Origin: Pedobacter jeongneungensis
Lineage (GTDB): Bacteria; Bacteroidota; Bacteroidia; Sphingobacteriales; Sphingobacteriaceae
Length of the DNA: 64,000 nt
Assembly (NCBI RefSeq): GCF_000633455.1
Contig: NZ_AYMG01000006.1
Span: 124,001-188,000 of the forward strand
Reading direction: 5' to 3'
Below are positions 16,920-24,435 of the stretch, piece after piece. Under the pieces are notes generated by a model, which saw only the letters and a list, made by a program, of their open reading frames with translations, was not told the origin of the DNA and did no database searches. Position 1 is the first letter of the stretch, and every line of letters begins with the position of its first letter. Made by a program: the position numbers and the translations under genes.

Positions 16920-19112
16920 TTAAGCAGGAATTTTTCTTGGATTTTCCCTGTCCCAAAAACGGTGCTGCGCAATCATTTTGATAAAGGTAGCGGTAAGCGC
17001 TTTTAAATCTTTGCCTACCAATACACCTTCCCGCAAAACGGTTTCTTCTGAATATTCTGCAGGTAATTTTTTGAAAAAATAAGTCGATTCCAATACCTGA
17101 AGTGCTTCTTCATCTGCCGCAATGGCTTTACAGTGTTTAAAAGCTTCGTTTAAAAAATGGACCGCATTGGCTTCGGCTTCTAATGTAGCTACCGAATTGC
17201 CACCACCTGGTACATATACGGCATCGTAAAGCACTGATGCCGCTGTTAAAAAGCTTTCATCTGGCGTAATCTGCTGATCTTCTTTCGAAATGATCTGTCC
17301 TAATTTAGGCGCAATAATGTGTACCACTGCTCCTTCGGCAATCAGCGCATCTTTAACTTTGCTTAGCGAAGCTCCATCTACCCCATCAGCGGCCAAAATG
17401 GCTACTTTTCTGGTTTTAATATTGTCTTTTATCGTTCCAGCCATGCTTAAAGCTTCAGATTTTGCCAAACTTCCTTCAGGATTTAATGAAGCATAATCAG
17501 CACGGTTTCCATCTGCCGGAATACTGTTGTTTAAATCTTCCAACGGGATTTTTGGAATATGCAGACCAAGGGCAAAAGCTACTTCAGCAGCAAGTTTTTT
17601 ATCTATCTGTACCAACACAGCAAGCATCCGCTCTCTAATCTCCACGGCTTTAACTTTACCAAGCTCGAAACTTAAGGCATCAACAATGTGGTTTTTCTCT
17701 GCTTCGCTCTGACTGTTAAAAAACAACCTGGCCTGCGAAAAATGGTCGAAAAAACTTCTGCTTCTGGCCCTTATTTTCTTTGCATCTATACGTTCGTTAT
17801 AGCTGGTAAAACCACCATCAGCGGCTTTAGCCTGTTGAGGATCATTATTTGCAATGGCATTTGGGCCATAACTGGTTTTGCCCCTGTTTATGGTTTGGCG
17901 CATATAACCATCGCGTTGGTTGTTGTGGACAGGAACCACTGGACGGTTAATCGGAATCTCATGGAAATTTGGTCCACCTAAACGGATTAACTGCGTATCG
18001 GTATAAGAGAATAACCTGCCCTGCAATAAAGGATCGTTGGTAAAATCGATACCTGGCACCACATGCCCCACGTGGAAAGCAACCTGTTCGGTTTCGGCAA
18101 AAAAGTTATCGGGATTGCGGTTTAAGGTCATTTTACCAATGCGTTGTACTGGAACCAGCTCTTCCGGAATCAGTTTGGTTGGATCCAACAGATCGAATTC
18201 AAATTTAAATTCATCTGCTTCAGGAACGATCTGCACACCAAGTTCCCATTCAGGGAAAGCGCCGGCCTCAATCGCATCCCATAAATCGCGACGGTGAAAA
18301 TCCGGATCTTTACCAGAAATTGTCTGCGCTTCATCCCATGCTACAGCATGTACACCCAAAAGAGGTTTCCAATGGAACTTAACAAAATTTGCTTCACCTT
18401 TGGCATTTACAAACCTGAAAGTATGTACACCGAAACCTTCCATCATGCGGTAACTTCTTGGCAAAGCCCTATCACTCATCGCCCACATCACCATGTGTGA
18501 TGATTCTGGCATCTGGGAAATAAAATCCCAAAAAGTATCGTGCGCAGAAGCTGCCTGCGGCATTTCGTTATCTGGTTCAGGTTTTACAGCATGGATCAGA
18601 TCTGGAAATTTAAGTGCATCCTGAATGAAGAATACAGGCATGTTGTTACCCACCAGATCAAAATTACCCTCCTGTGTATAAAATTTCACGGCGAAACCAC
18701 GTACATCCCGAGCCAAATCCGTTGATCCACGGGAACCGGCAACCGTAGAAAAGCGCACAAAAACAGGCGTTTCGGCACCTGGATCACAAAGAAAAGCAGC
18801 ACGTGTCAGTTCAGCCATATCTTCGTACACTTTAAATACGCCATGAGCGGCAGAGCCCCTGGCATGCACAATCCTCTCAGGTATGCGCTCATGATCGAAA
18901 TGGGTGATTTTTTCCCGGAGCATAAAATCTTCCAATAAGGTTGCTCCTCTTTCACCTGCTTTTAAAGAATTCTGATCGTCGTTAATTTTTAGCCCATGGT
19001 TGGTGGTCATTAACTCACCACTGGCATCGGCTGTAAACGATTCGAGTTTTCTGGTCTTATCGTTTTCCTGCTGTGGCAGTGCATTTTTTTGATCTGATGT
19101 TTTCTTAGCCAT
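16920..19112 (-). CDS. katE: Large-subunit catalase (HPII/KatE type)
   Basis: This 730-aa protein has the length of clade 2 catalases. The heme-catalase core (about 50-540) has the distal His83 in RIVHARGSAAHG, the Asn in LVGNNMPVFF (about 156-157), and the proximal Tyr in RLFSYTDTQLIRLGG. The last about 150 residues form the class I glutamine amidotransferase-like (DJ-1/PfpI) domain typical of the large subunit (KVAILAADGVDG, VYVPGGGNS). It converts hydrogen peroxide to water and oxygen in the cytoplasm. It sits 10 bases after the DUF892 gene and should be transcribed with it. Confidence 0.96.
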   Translation of the reverse strand: MAKKTSDQKNALPQQENDKTRKLESFTADASGELMTTNHGLKINDDQNSLKAGERGATLLEDFMLREKITHFDHERIPERIVHARGSAAHGVFKVYEDMAELTRAAFLCDPGAETPVFVRFSTVAGSRGSTDLARDVRGFAVKFYTQEGNFDLVGNNMPVFFIQDALKFPDLIHAVKPEPDNEMPQAASAHDTFWDFISQMPESSHMVMWAMSDRALPRSYRMMEGFGVHTFRFVNAKGEANFVKFHWKPLLGVHAVAWDEAQTISGKDPDFHRRDLWDAIEAGAFPEWELGVQIVPEADEFKFEFDLLDPTKLIPEELVPVQRIGKMTLNRNPDNFFAETEQVAFHVGHVVPGIDFTNDPLLQGRLFSYTDTQLIRLGGPNFHEIPINRPVVPVHNNQRDGYMRQTINRGKTSYGPNAIANNDPQQAKAADGGFTSYNERIDAKKIRARSRSFFDHFSQARLFFNSQSEAEKNHIVDALSFELGKVKAVEIRERMLAVLVQIDKKLAAEVAFALGLHIPKIPLEDLNNSIPADGNRADYASLNPEGSLAKSEALSMAGTIKDNIKTRKVAILAADGVDGASLSKVKDALIAEGAVVHIIAPKLGQIISKEDQQITPDESFLTAASVLYDAVYVPGGGNSVATLEAEANAVHFLNEAFKHCKAIAADEEALQVLESTYFFKKLPAEYSEETVLREGVLVGKDLKALTATFIKMIAQHRFWDRENPRKIPA

Positions 19113-19122
19113 TTTTATTCGT

Positions 19123-19677
19123 TTAAGCTTCTTCAGCTGCTTTGTAATTAATTTCGTTTTCTGCTATATCGGTCAGTTTGCTGTCGGCCAGCTTTTCTTC
19201 AGAAAGTGTTTGCGCTAAAATATCGGCAATATCAGTTAAGCCTAGTGTGGTGGCTAATTGATAAAGTCCGCCATAACTGGCAATTTCATAATGTTCTACT
19301 TTTTGCGAAGCGAGGATAATACCTACATCACGGGTGGCGGTACCCGGCTCGGTTTCTTCTACAATACCTTCTGCTTCTTTGGAGAGACCTTCCATGGCAT
19401 CGCATTTTTTAGCGATGGCTTTCTCACCCAATAGCTCAAATACCTGTTCTAACCTGGTAACATGGACTTTAGTTTCTTCGAGATGTGATTCGATTGCATT
19501 TTTAAGCTCGGGAGCTGTAGCGGCCGAAATCATTTTAGGTAATGCTTTTACCAGGTGATTTTCAGCCCAATATAGATCAGCGATGGCATCTTTAAATAAT
19601 CCGTTTAAAGCAGGCGCATCTTGTGCCGTTGTTTTAGTCGCGAATTTTGGATCGCCACCAGTTTCATTTTTTTTCAT
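19123..19677 (-). CDS. DUF892 ferritin-like protein (YciE/YciF family)
   Basis: This 184-aa protein has the ferritin-like four-helix pattern of DUF892. Possible metal-binding Glu and His residues lie in DLYWAENHL, SHLEETKVHVTRLE, SQKVEHYEIASYG and LSEEKLADSKL. Family members are stress-induced and in some cases bind a di-metal centre. It is the first gene of the operon with catalase and the 201-aa protein, which supports an oxidative-stress role. Confidence 0.9.
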   Translation of the reverse strand: MKKNETGGDPKFATKTTAQDAPALNGLFKDAIADLYWAENHLVKALPKMISAATAPELKNAIESHLEETKVHVTRLEQVFELLGEKAIAKKCDAMEGLSKEAEGIVEETEPGTATRDVGIILASQKVEHYEIASYGGLYQLATTLGLTDIADILAQTLSEEKLADSKLTDIAENEINYKAAEEA

Positions 19678-19750
19678 GGGATAAGCTGTTTAAGGTATAT
19701 AGCTACAACCTTTTATTTCAGCTTAAGTTTTATGTTTCTTTGTTTAGTTT

Positions 19751-19893
19751 GAAGAGTCGGGAGATAGTCCGGAGTCTTTAGTCCATAGTCCTAAGTCTGG
19801 AGTCCATAGTCGATTAACCGATAAACTAGTTTGGAGTCTGGAGTTTAGCATTTAGCGTCGATTAACCGATTTAAACAATTAACCGATTAACCT
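19751..19893. repeat. Dispersed GGAGTC/AGTCC-rich repeat
   Basis: The sequence is built from variants of AGTCTGGAGTCC, CATAGTCCTAAGTCTGG and CGATTAACCGATTTAAACAA. Related text occurs inverted at 24196-24310 and direct at 32234-32280 and 32424-32463, always between genes. It looks like a non-coding interspersed repeat of this genome. Confidence 0.5.
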
Positions 19894-19899
19894 AAAAAC

Positions 19900-20277
19900 C
19901 TACCCTTCTTTTAGCTTTTGCCTGTGTTGCTTTCCCCATTTGATCATTTCGAGGATGATATCGCCAAAAGACCTGCAATAATCAGTAGAAGTATATTCGA
20001 TGCTTACCGGAGTATCATCTATAACAGTTCTTTTGATCAGTTGATTGGCCGTCATTTCTTTTAATTCTTTTGAAAGCATCCGTGTGGTAATGCCGGGAAT
20101 ACTTCTTTCAATGTCCCTGAACCTTTTATTGCCATTACAGATGGAATTGATAATCGGCAGTTTCCATTTTCCACCAAGAACATAAAGCGTATCCTGTAAA
20201 GCCTGTATTTCTTCCTGCTGATTACGGGGGTTAGACAATACTTCAGCTGCGATCTGATTTCTTTTTTCTGTTTCCAT
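19900..20277 (-). CDS. HxlR-family transcriptional regulator
   Basis: This 125-aa winged-helix protein has the HxlR signature GGKWKLPII at residues 35-43, then FRDIERSIPGITTRMLSKEL as the helix-turn-helix and a wing ending VSIEYTSTDY. Cys47 and Cys101 could serve redox sensing, as in some HxlR proteins, but this is inference. It is divergent from an SDR oxidoreductase across an 80-base gap that contains a perfect inverted repeat, the likely operator for both genes. Confidence 0.92.
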   Translation of the reverse strand: METEKRNQIAAEVLSNPRNQQEEIQALQDTLYVLGGKWKLPIINSICNGNKRFRDIERSIPGITTRMLSKELKEMTANQLIKRTVIDDTPVSIEYTSTDYCRSFGDIILEMIKWGKQHRQKLKEG

Positions 20278-20280
20278 AAC

Positions 20281-20317
20281 TGGTATACTCTGTGATACTA
20301 CTTACAAAAGTATACCA
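20281..20317. promoter_or_regulatory. Candidate HxlR operator between divergent genes
   Basis: TGGTATACT (20281-20289) and AGTATACCA (20309-20317) are exact inverted 9-mers with centres 28 bases apart. The left half touches the HxlR leader, and a TATTTTTG -7 box for the SDR gene follows at 20327-20334. Binding here could repress both promoters. Confidence 0.6.
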
Positions 20318-20357
20318 ATATAAAGATATTTTTGCATCCATCAATATATATTTTATC

Positions 20358-21104
20358 ATGAATAATTTAAAAGGAAAAAAAGCGCTGGTAACCGGCGGAA
20401 ATAGCGGTATTGGTTATGCCACCGCAAGAGAATTAAAAGAACAAGGTGCTGAGGTAATCATTACCGGAAGAAGAAAAGATGCCGTTGAAAAGGCAACTGC
20501 AGAACTTGGTGTTAAAGGCTTGGTGGCAGACCAGAGCCAGGTTAACGCAATTGAAGGACTCGCAACGGAAGTGCAAAAAACCTTTGGGAAAATTGATATC
20601 CTATTTATAAATGCTGGTGTAGTAGAACAGAGCAGTATAGCTGATGCTACTGAAAAAACCTTTGATACCATTATGGATGTGAACTTTAAAGGCGCCTATT
20701 TTACGTTAAGCAAGTTTATACCATTGTTAAATGATGGAGGCGCTGTTGTGTTCCTATCTTCAAACACAGCAAGTATGGATTTACCGAATAGTTCGATCTA
20801 TTCGTCGAGCAAGGCTGCATTAAATTCAGTTATGCGTATTGCAGCAGTAGAACTGGCACCAAGGCAGATCCGAGTGAATAGCGTTAGTCCGGGGCCAACT
20901 GCTACAGAAATTATGAATAAAAAAGGCCTTAATGAAGAACAGTTAGCCGCACTTAACCAATGGATGATTGATCGCATTCCACTTAAAAAAATCGGGAAAG
21001 CAGAGGATGTGGCTAAAATGGTTACTTTTTTCTGCGGTAATGCTGCTAACTTTATTACAGGGGCAGAAATTGTAATGGATGGCGGAATGAGCCTTAAGGT
21101 TTAG
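20358..21104 (+). CDS. SDR-family NAD(P)-dependent oxidoreductase
   Basis: The start is placed at 20358 (MNNLKGKKALVTGG), giving the usual 248 aa; a longer frame from 20292 would run through the operator and promoter. The protein has the cofactor motif TGGNSGIG (12-19), NAG at 85-87, and the active-site Ser near 134, Tyr148 and Lys152 (YSSSK). The substrate is unknown. HxlR regulators often control such genes in response to electrophiles or quinones. Classical SDR enzymes act as cytoplasmic dehydrogenases or reductases. Confidence 0.93.
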   Translation: MNNLKGKKALVTGGNSGIGYATARELKEQGAEVIITGRRKDAVEKATAELGVKGLVADQSQVNAIEGLATEVQKTFGKIDILFINAGVVEQSSIADATEKTFDTIMDVNFKGAYFTLSKFIPLLNDGGAVVFLSSNTASMDLPNSSIYSSSKAALNSVMRIAAVELAPRQIRVNSVSPGPTATEIMNKKGLNEEQLAALNQWMIDRIPLKKIGKAEDVAKMVTFFCGNAANFITGAEIVMDGGMSLKV

Positions 21105-21230
21105 TCTGAAATCGATTTTTACCATTAAGGAATTAAGGACATTAAGAAAAGGTATTATATAAAATTGCTTCGCGGATGATTGTTCGCGAAGCAATTATTA
21201 GTTTTGAGTCGGGAGTAAATGCAATATGCC

Positions 21231-21917
21231 CTATTCTCCATTTGCATCGCCACTTAACACACTGCTCATGTAATCGAAAAAAGGACGCATATCTTTAAAA
21301 GCCTGCCCCATCTGCTGGACGAAATTATCGCTCAATACTGTTTCATCATCAAATTTCTTCACCAATAAAAATTGTTTAAAACGTAAGAGATCGATATCGG
21401 GATGATCGGCCTCGAAGCCTTTGGGTGTGGTTTTAAGTTGTTCGCCTGCTAGGCTGCCAAAGGAAGATATAAAATTTTTATCGCCCAAAATATTACGTAG
21501 TGGTTGTGCATCAAAGGCAACATCATCTCTGATGAGTTTCAAGTCTGCTGGCGAAGGTCCCCAGAATCCACCGCCTACGAAAGTGTTTCCTTTCTCGATG
21601 TGGAAATAATAACCACCTCGCCTGCTTTTGCCAGCGCGTTTGAAACTTCCGCTCCAATGTGTTTTATATGGTGTTTTATCTGTCGAAAAGCGGGTATCGC
21701 GGTAAATGCGGTAGAGACTTTTTTTACCGGAAAGGGTTTCGATTACATCATGAAGATTTAATTCGGTTAATAAAACGGAAGCAAAGTTTTCGATATTGGC
21801 CTGCTCGGCAAGAAATTCGGTTTTTCGTTCGTTAAACCATTCGCGGTTATTGTTCTTTTTTAACTGTTCTAGAAAATCGATATTGGAACGGTATATTTTT
21901 ATAGGTGTGGTAGACAT
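21231..21917 (-). CDS. DUF2461 domain protein
   Basis: This 228-aa protein matches DUF2461 (TIGR02453) along its length, with LEQLKKNNNREWFNERK near the N-terminus, SLYRIYRDTRFSTDKTPYKT in the middle and GGYYFHIEKGNTFVGGGFW after it. The conserved basic and aromatic residues suggest a nucleic-acid or phosphate-related activity, but no function is known. It is a single-gene unit. Confidence 0.88.
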   Translation of the reverse strand: MSTTPIKIYRSNIDFLEQLKKNNNREWFNERKTEFLAEQANIENFASVLLTELNLHDVIETLSGKKSLYRIYRDTRFSTDKTPYKTHWSGSFKRAGKSRRGGYYFHIEKGNTFVGGGFWGPSPADLKLIRDDVAFDAQPLRNILGDKNFISSFGSLAGEQLKTTPKGFEADHPDIDLLRFKQFLLVKKFDDETVLSDNFVQQMGQAFKDMRPFFDYMSSVLSGDANGE

Positions 21918-22249
21918 GTAATGGTATTATTTATTTTTCAAATATAGTGGGAGGATGAAGGATATTTTCCATGGCAGCGTAATAAAGCTAAGTATTTTTT
22001 TACCATATAAGGGATATAAGAAACATATAAGGTCTTACCGGTTTCATTTCCATCATCCATTTCCCATTGTACTTCATTTTACACCACCTAAGCCACTTTA
22101 GAACATCTGAGTTTACATAACTTCCAACATTTCAACTTTCCAACCTTGCAACAATAAGCACAATTTGGCTTCCATCATGCATTTTCCATCTTACGTATTA
22201 CATCTCACATCATTTCCGCTTACCCGCATCTTTTTGTAAATTTGCAGCA
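21918..22249. other. Intergenic region with low-complexity dispersed repeats
   Basis: No gene is seen. It contains ACCATATAAGGGATATAAGAA (21999-22025 region), related to text at 42947-42985, and a run of CTTCCAACATTTCAACTTTCC-like words. The last 13 bases carry the methionine aminopeptidase -7 box. Confidence 0.5.
22237..22244 (+). promoter_or_regulatory. -7 box of methionine aminopeptidase, start close to ATG
   Basis: TAAATTTG matches TAnnTTTG exactly and ends only five bases before the ATG at 22250. Transcription should begin at or next to the start codon, giving a leaderless or nearly leaderless mRNA. Confidence 0.5.
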
Positions 22250-23053
22250 ATGATTTTATACAAAAGCAATGAAGAGGTAGAGTTGATGCAGATCAGCGCA
22301 CTACTTGTAAGCGATACACTGGCAGAAGTAGCCAAAATAATCAAACCGGGAATTACTACACTACAGATTGATAAACTGGCCAATGAGTTTATACTCGATA
22401 ATGGTGCTGTTCCATCTTTTTACAACTATAACGGCTTTCCTTTCCATATCATTACTTCGGTAAATGATGTGGTGGTACACGGTTTTCCGAGCGAGTATGA
22501 ACTGGTAGATGGCGATATCATTTCGGTGGATGTAGGTACCATTAAAAACGGATTCCACGGTGATCACGCTTATACTTTTATCATCGGTGAAGTATCACAA
22601 GAAATATTAAATCTTGTTAAAACCACAAAAGAGTCACTTTTTGTAGGGATTAAGGAAGCGGTAGTGGGTAAACGTTTAGGCGACATCGGTTATGCCATCC
22701 AAAACTATAACGAAAAACAAGGTTATGGTGTGGTGAGGGATCTGGTTGGTCATGGTTTGGGTAAAGATATGCATGAAGATCCCCAGGTACCCAACTATGG
22801 CCGCAAAGGCACAGGTATGTTATTAAGAGAAAACCTGGTGATGGCCATCGAGCCGATGATCAATATGGGCAAAAAAGAAGTATTCTTAGATAATGATGGC
22901 TGGACGATCAGAACGGCCGACGGGAGTCCTTCAGTGCATTTCGAGCATGATGTATGTGTTAAAAAGGGCGAAGCATTAATTCTTTCTAACTACGCGCCAA
23001 TAGAGGAAGCAGAGAAGAAGAATATCAACCTGAATACTTCATATTACGCGTAA
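22250..23053 (+). CDS. map: Type I methionine aminopeptidase
   Basis: This 267-aa cytoplasmic enzyme removes the initiator Met from nascent proteins. All five metal ligands are visible: Asp94 (SVDVG), Asp105 (HGDHAYTF), His168 (VGHGLG), Glu201 (AIEPM) and Glu232 (HFEHD), along with His77 in VVHGFP. Length and motif order fit the type I enzymes without an N-terminal zinc finger. The short C-terminal tail after YAPIEEAEKK is not conserved. It is not in a ribosomal-protein operon, so it may be a second copy rather than the housekeeping map gene. Confidence 0.93.
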   Translation: MILYKSNEEVELMQISALLVSDTLAEVAKIIKPGITTLQIDKLANEFILDNGAVPSFYNYNGFPFHIITSVNDVVVHGFPSEYELVDGDIISVDVGTIKNGFHGDHAYTFIIGEVSQEILNLVKTTKESLFVGIKEAVVGKRLGDIGYAIQNYNEKQGYGVVRDLVGHGLGKDMHEDPQVPNYGRKGTGMLLRENLVMAIEPMINMGKKEVFLDNDGWTIRTADGSPSVHFEHDVCVKKGEALILSNYAPIEEAEKKNINLNTSYYA

Positions 23054-23169
23054 TAGCATAGAGGAAAGTGCAAAGGGCATAGCGTTATGTTCAAGCAGTT
23101 GATGGTTTATAGATGATGATGTAATCTATGAACCATCAATCAAACCGCCATACGCCCAACGCCACCCGC

Positions 23170-24168
23170 TTATACCAAAACCGCAGCCTCATCTGCCCCA
23201 TCACCTGCCAACAAAGCTTTAACCGTCCCAAGTGTCGATTCAGCAATTTCAGTTAACGCTTCTTGTGTAAAAAAAGCCTGATGCCCTGTAACCAATACGT
23301 TCGGGAAACTGATCAGTCGCTGAATATCATCATCGCCAATAATACTGGTAGAAAGATCCTTGAAAAACAATTTTTCTTCCTGTTCATATACATCAATGCC
23401 CAATGCCGCAACCTGCCCCGTTTTTAGTGCATCAATCACTTCACGCGTGTGAATCAATCCTCCCCGACTCGTATTAATCAGTGTAACACCTTTTTTCATC
23501 GCCGATAAACTGGCCGAACCGATCAGATAATGGTTCTCCGGTGTAAGCGGACAATGCAGTGAAATAATATCTGCGTCTTTAATCACTTCATGAAAAGGAA
23601 GGTATTTTATACCCGTATTTCTTAGCTGTTCGTCCTCAAAAGGATCATAAGCCAGTACTTTGCAACCAAAGCCCAGCATGATTTTACAAAATGCAGCGCC
23701 AATTTTCCCGGTTCCTATTACCCCTACTGTTTTGCCAAAAAGATTGAAACCCATTAAGCCGGAAAGCGAAAAATTCTGCTCGCGTACACGGTTATAGGCT
23801 TTATGCGTTTTACGGTTTAGCGTGAGCAACATTGCTACAGCATGTTCAGCAACGGCCTGTGGAGAATAAGCCGGAACACGGCAAACGCGGATACCGTATT
23901 GCTTTGCTGCCTCCAGATCTACATTATTGAAACCTGCACAGCGCAGTGCAATGATCTTTACACCTTTTTGCGCCAATACTTCAATCACTTCAGCGGTTAA
24001 TTTATCGTTTACAAATACACAAACGACATCTGTGCCAGCTTTTATGGCATCGGCAATGTGAGGGCCCAAGTGGGTTTCCCAAAATTCCAGTTCGAAATCA
24101 TAACGTTCGTTGCAACTTTCAAAAAATTCCCGGTCGTAAGGCTTGGCAGAAAAAAATACTATCTTCAT
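23170..24168 (-). CDS. ldhA: D-2-hydroxyacid dehydrogenase, D-lactate dehydrogenase-like
   Basis: This 332-aa protein has the NAD-binding motif GTGKIG at 152-157, the catalytic Arg235 (NTSRGGLI), a Glu near 264 (DVYEQEE) and His296 (TGHQAFFT). The N-terminal segment KIVFFSAKPYDREFF and the overall layout match fermentative D-lactate dehydrogenases of the LdhA type. It should interconvert pyruvate and D-lactate with NADH in the cytoplasm. Other D-2-hydroxyacids cannot be excluded. It is monocistronic. Confidence 0.88.
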   Translation of the reverse strand: MKIVFFSAKPYDREFFESCNERYDFELEFWETHLGPHIADAIKAGTDVVCVFVNDKLTAEVIEVLAQKGVKIIALRCAGFNNVDLEAAKQYGIRVCRVPAYSPQAVAEHAVAMLLTLNRKTHKAYNRVREQNFSLSGLMGFNLFGKTVGVIGTGKIGAAFCKIMLGFGCKVLAYDPFEDEQLRNTGIKYLPFHEVIKDADIISLHCPLTPENHYLIGSASLSAMKKGVTLINTSRGGLIHTREVIDALKTGQVAALGIDVYEQEEKLFFKDLSTSIIGDDDIQRLISFPNVLVTGHQAFFTQEALTEIAESTLGTVKALLAGDGADEAAVLV

Positions 24169-24195
24169 TATGGTAAAAATACGATTAGTTTATTG

Positions 24196-24310
24196 GTAAT
24201 CGGTTAATTGTTGAAATCGGTTAACTGAGTCCCAACTCCAATCCCCAAACTCCAAACTGGTTCAATGTTAATTGACTTTGGACTCCAGACTTAGGACTAT
24301 GGACTTCATA
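24196..24310. repeat. Dispersed GGAGTC-rich repeat, inverted copy
   Basis: The words TTTGGACTCCAGACTTAGG and AATCGGTTAATTGTTGAAA are the reverse complement of the repeat at 19751-19893. It fills most of the gap between ldhA and the following TonB-receptor-like gene. Confidence 0.5.
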
Positions 24311-24435
24311 CCCCCAGCTCTACATAAACCATATTCCGTTATACATCTTCCATTGTACCGCATTGGTAACATGTTGATTACGCTCCATGCGATTAGCTTA
24401 CTGCTCCGTATTTTTATGGCACACACAAATAATTC

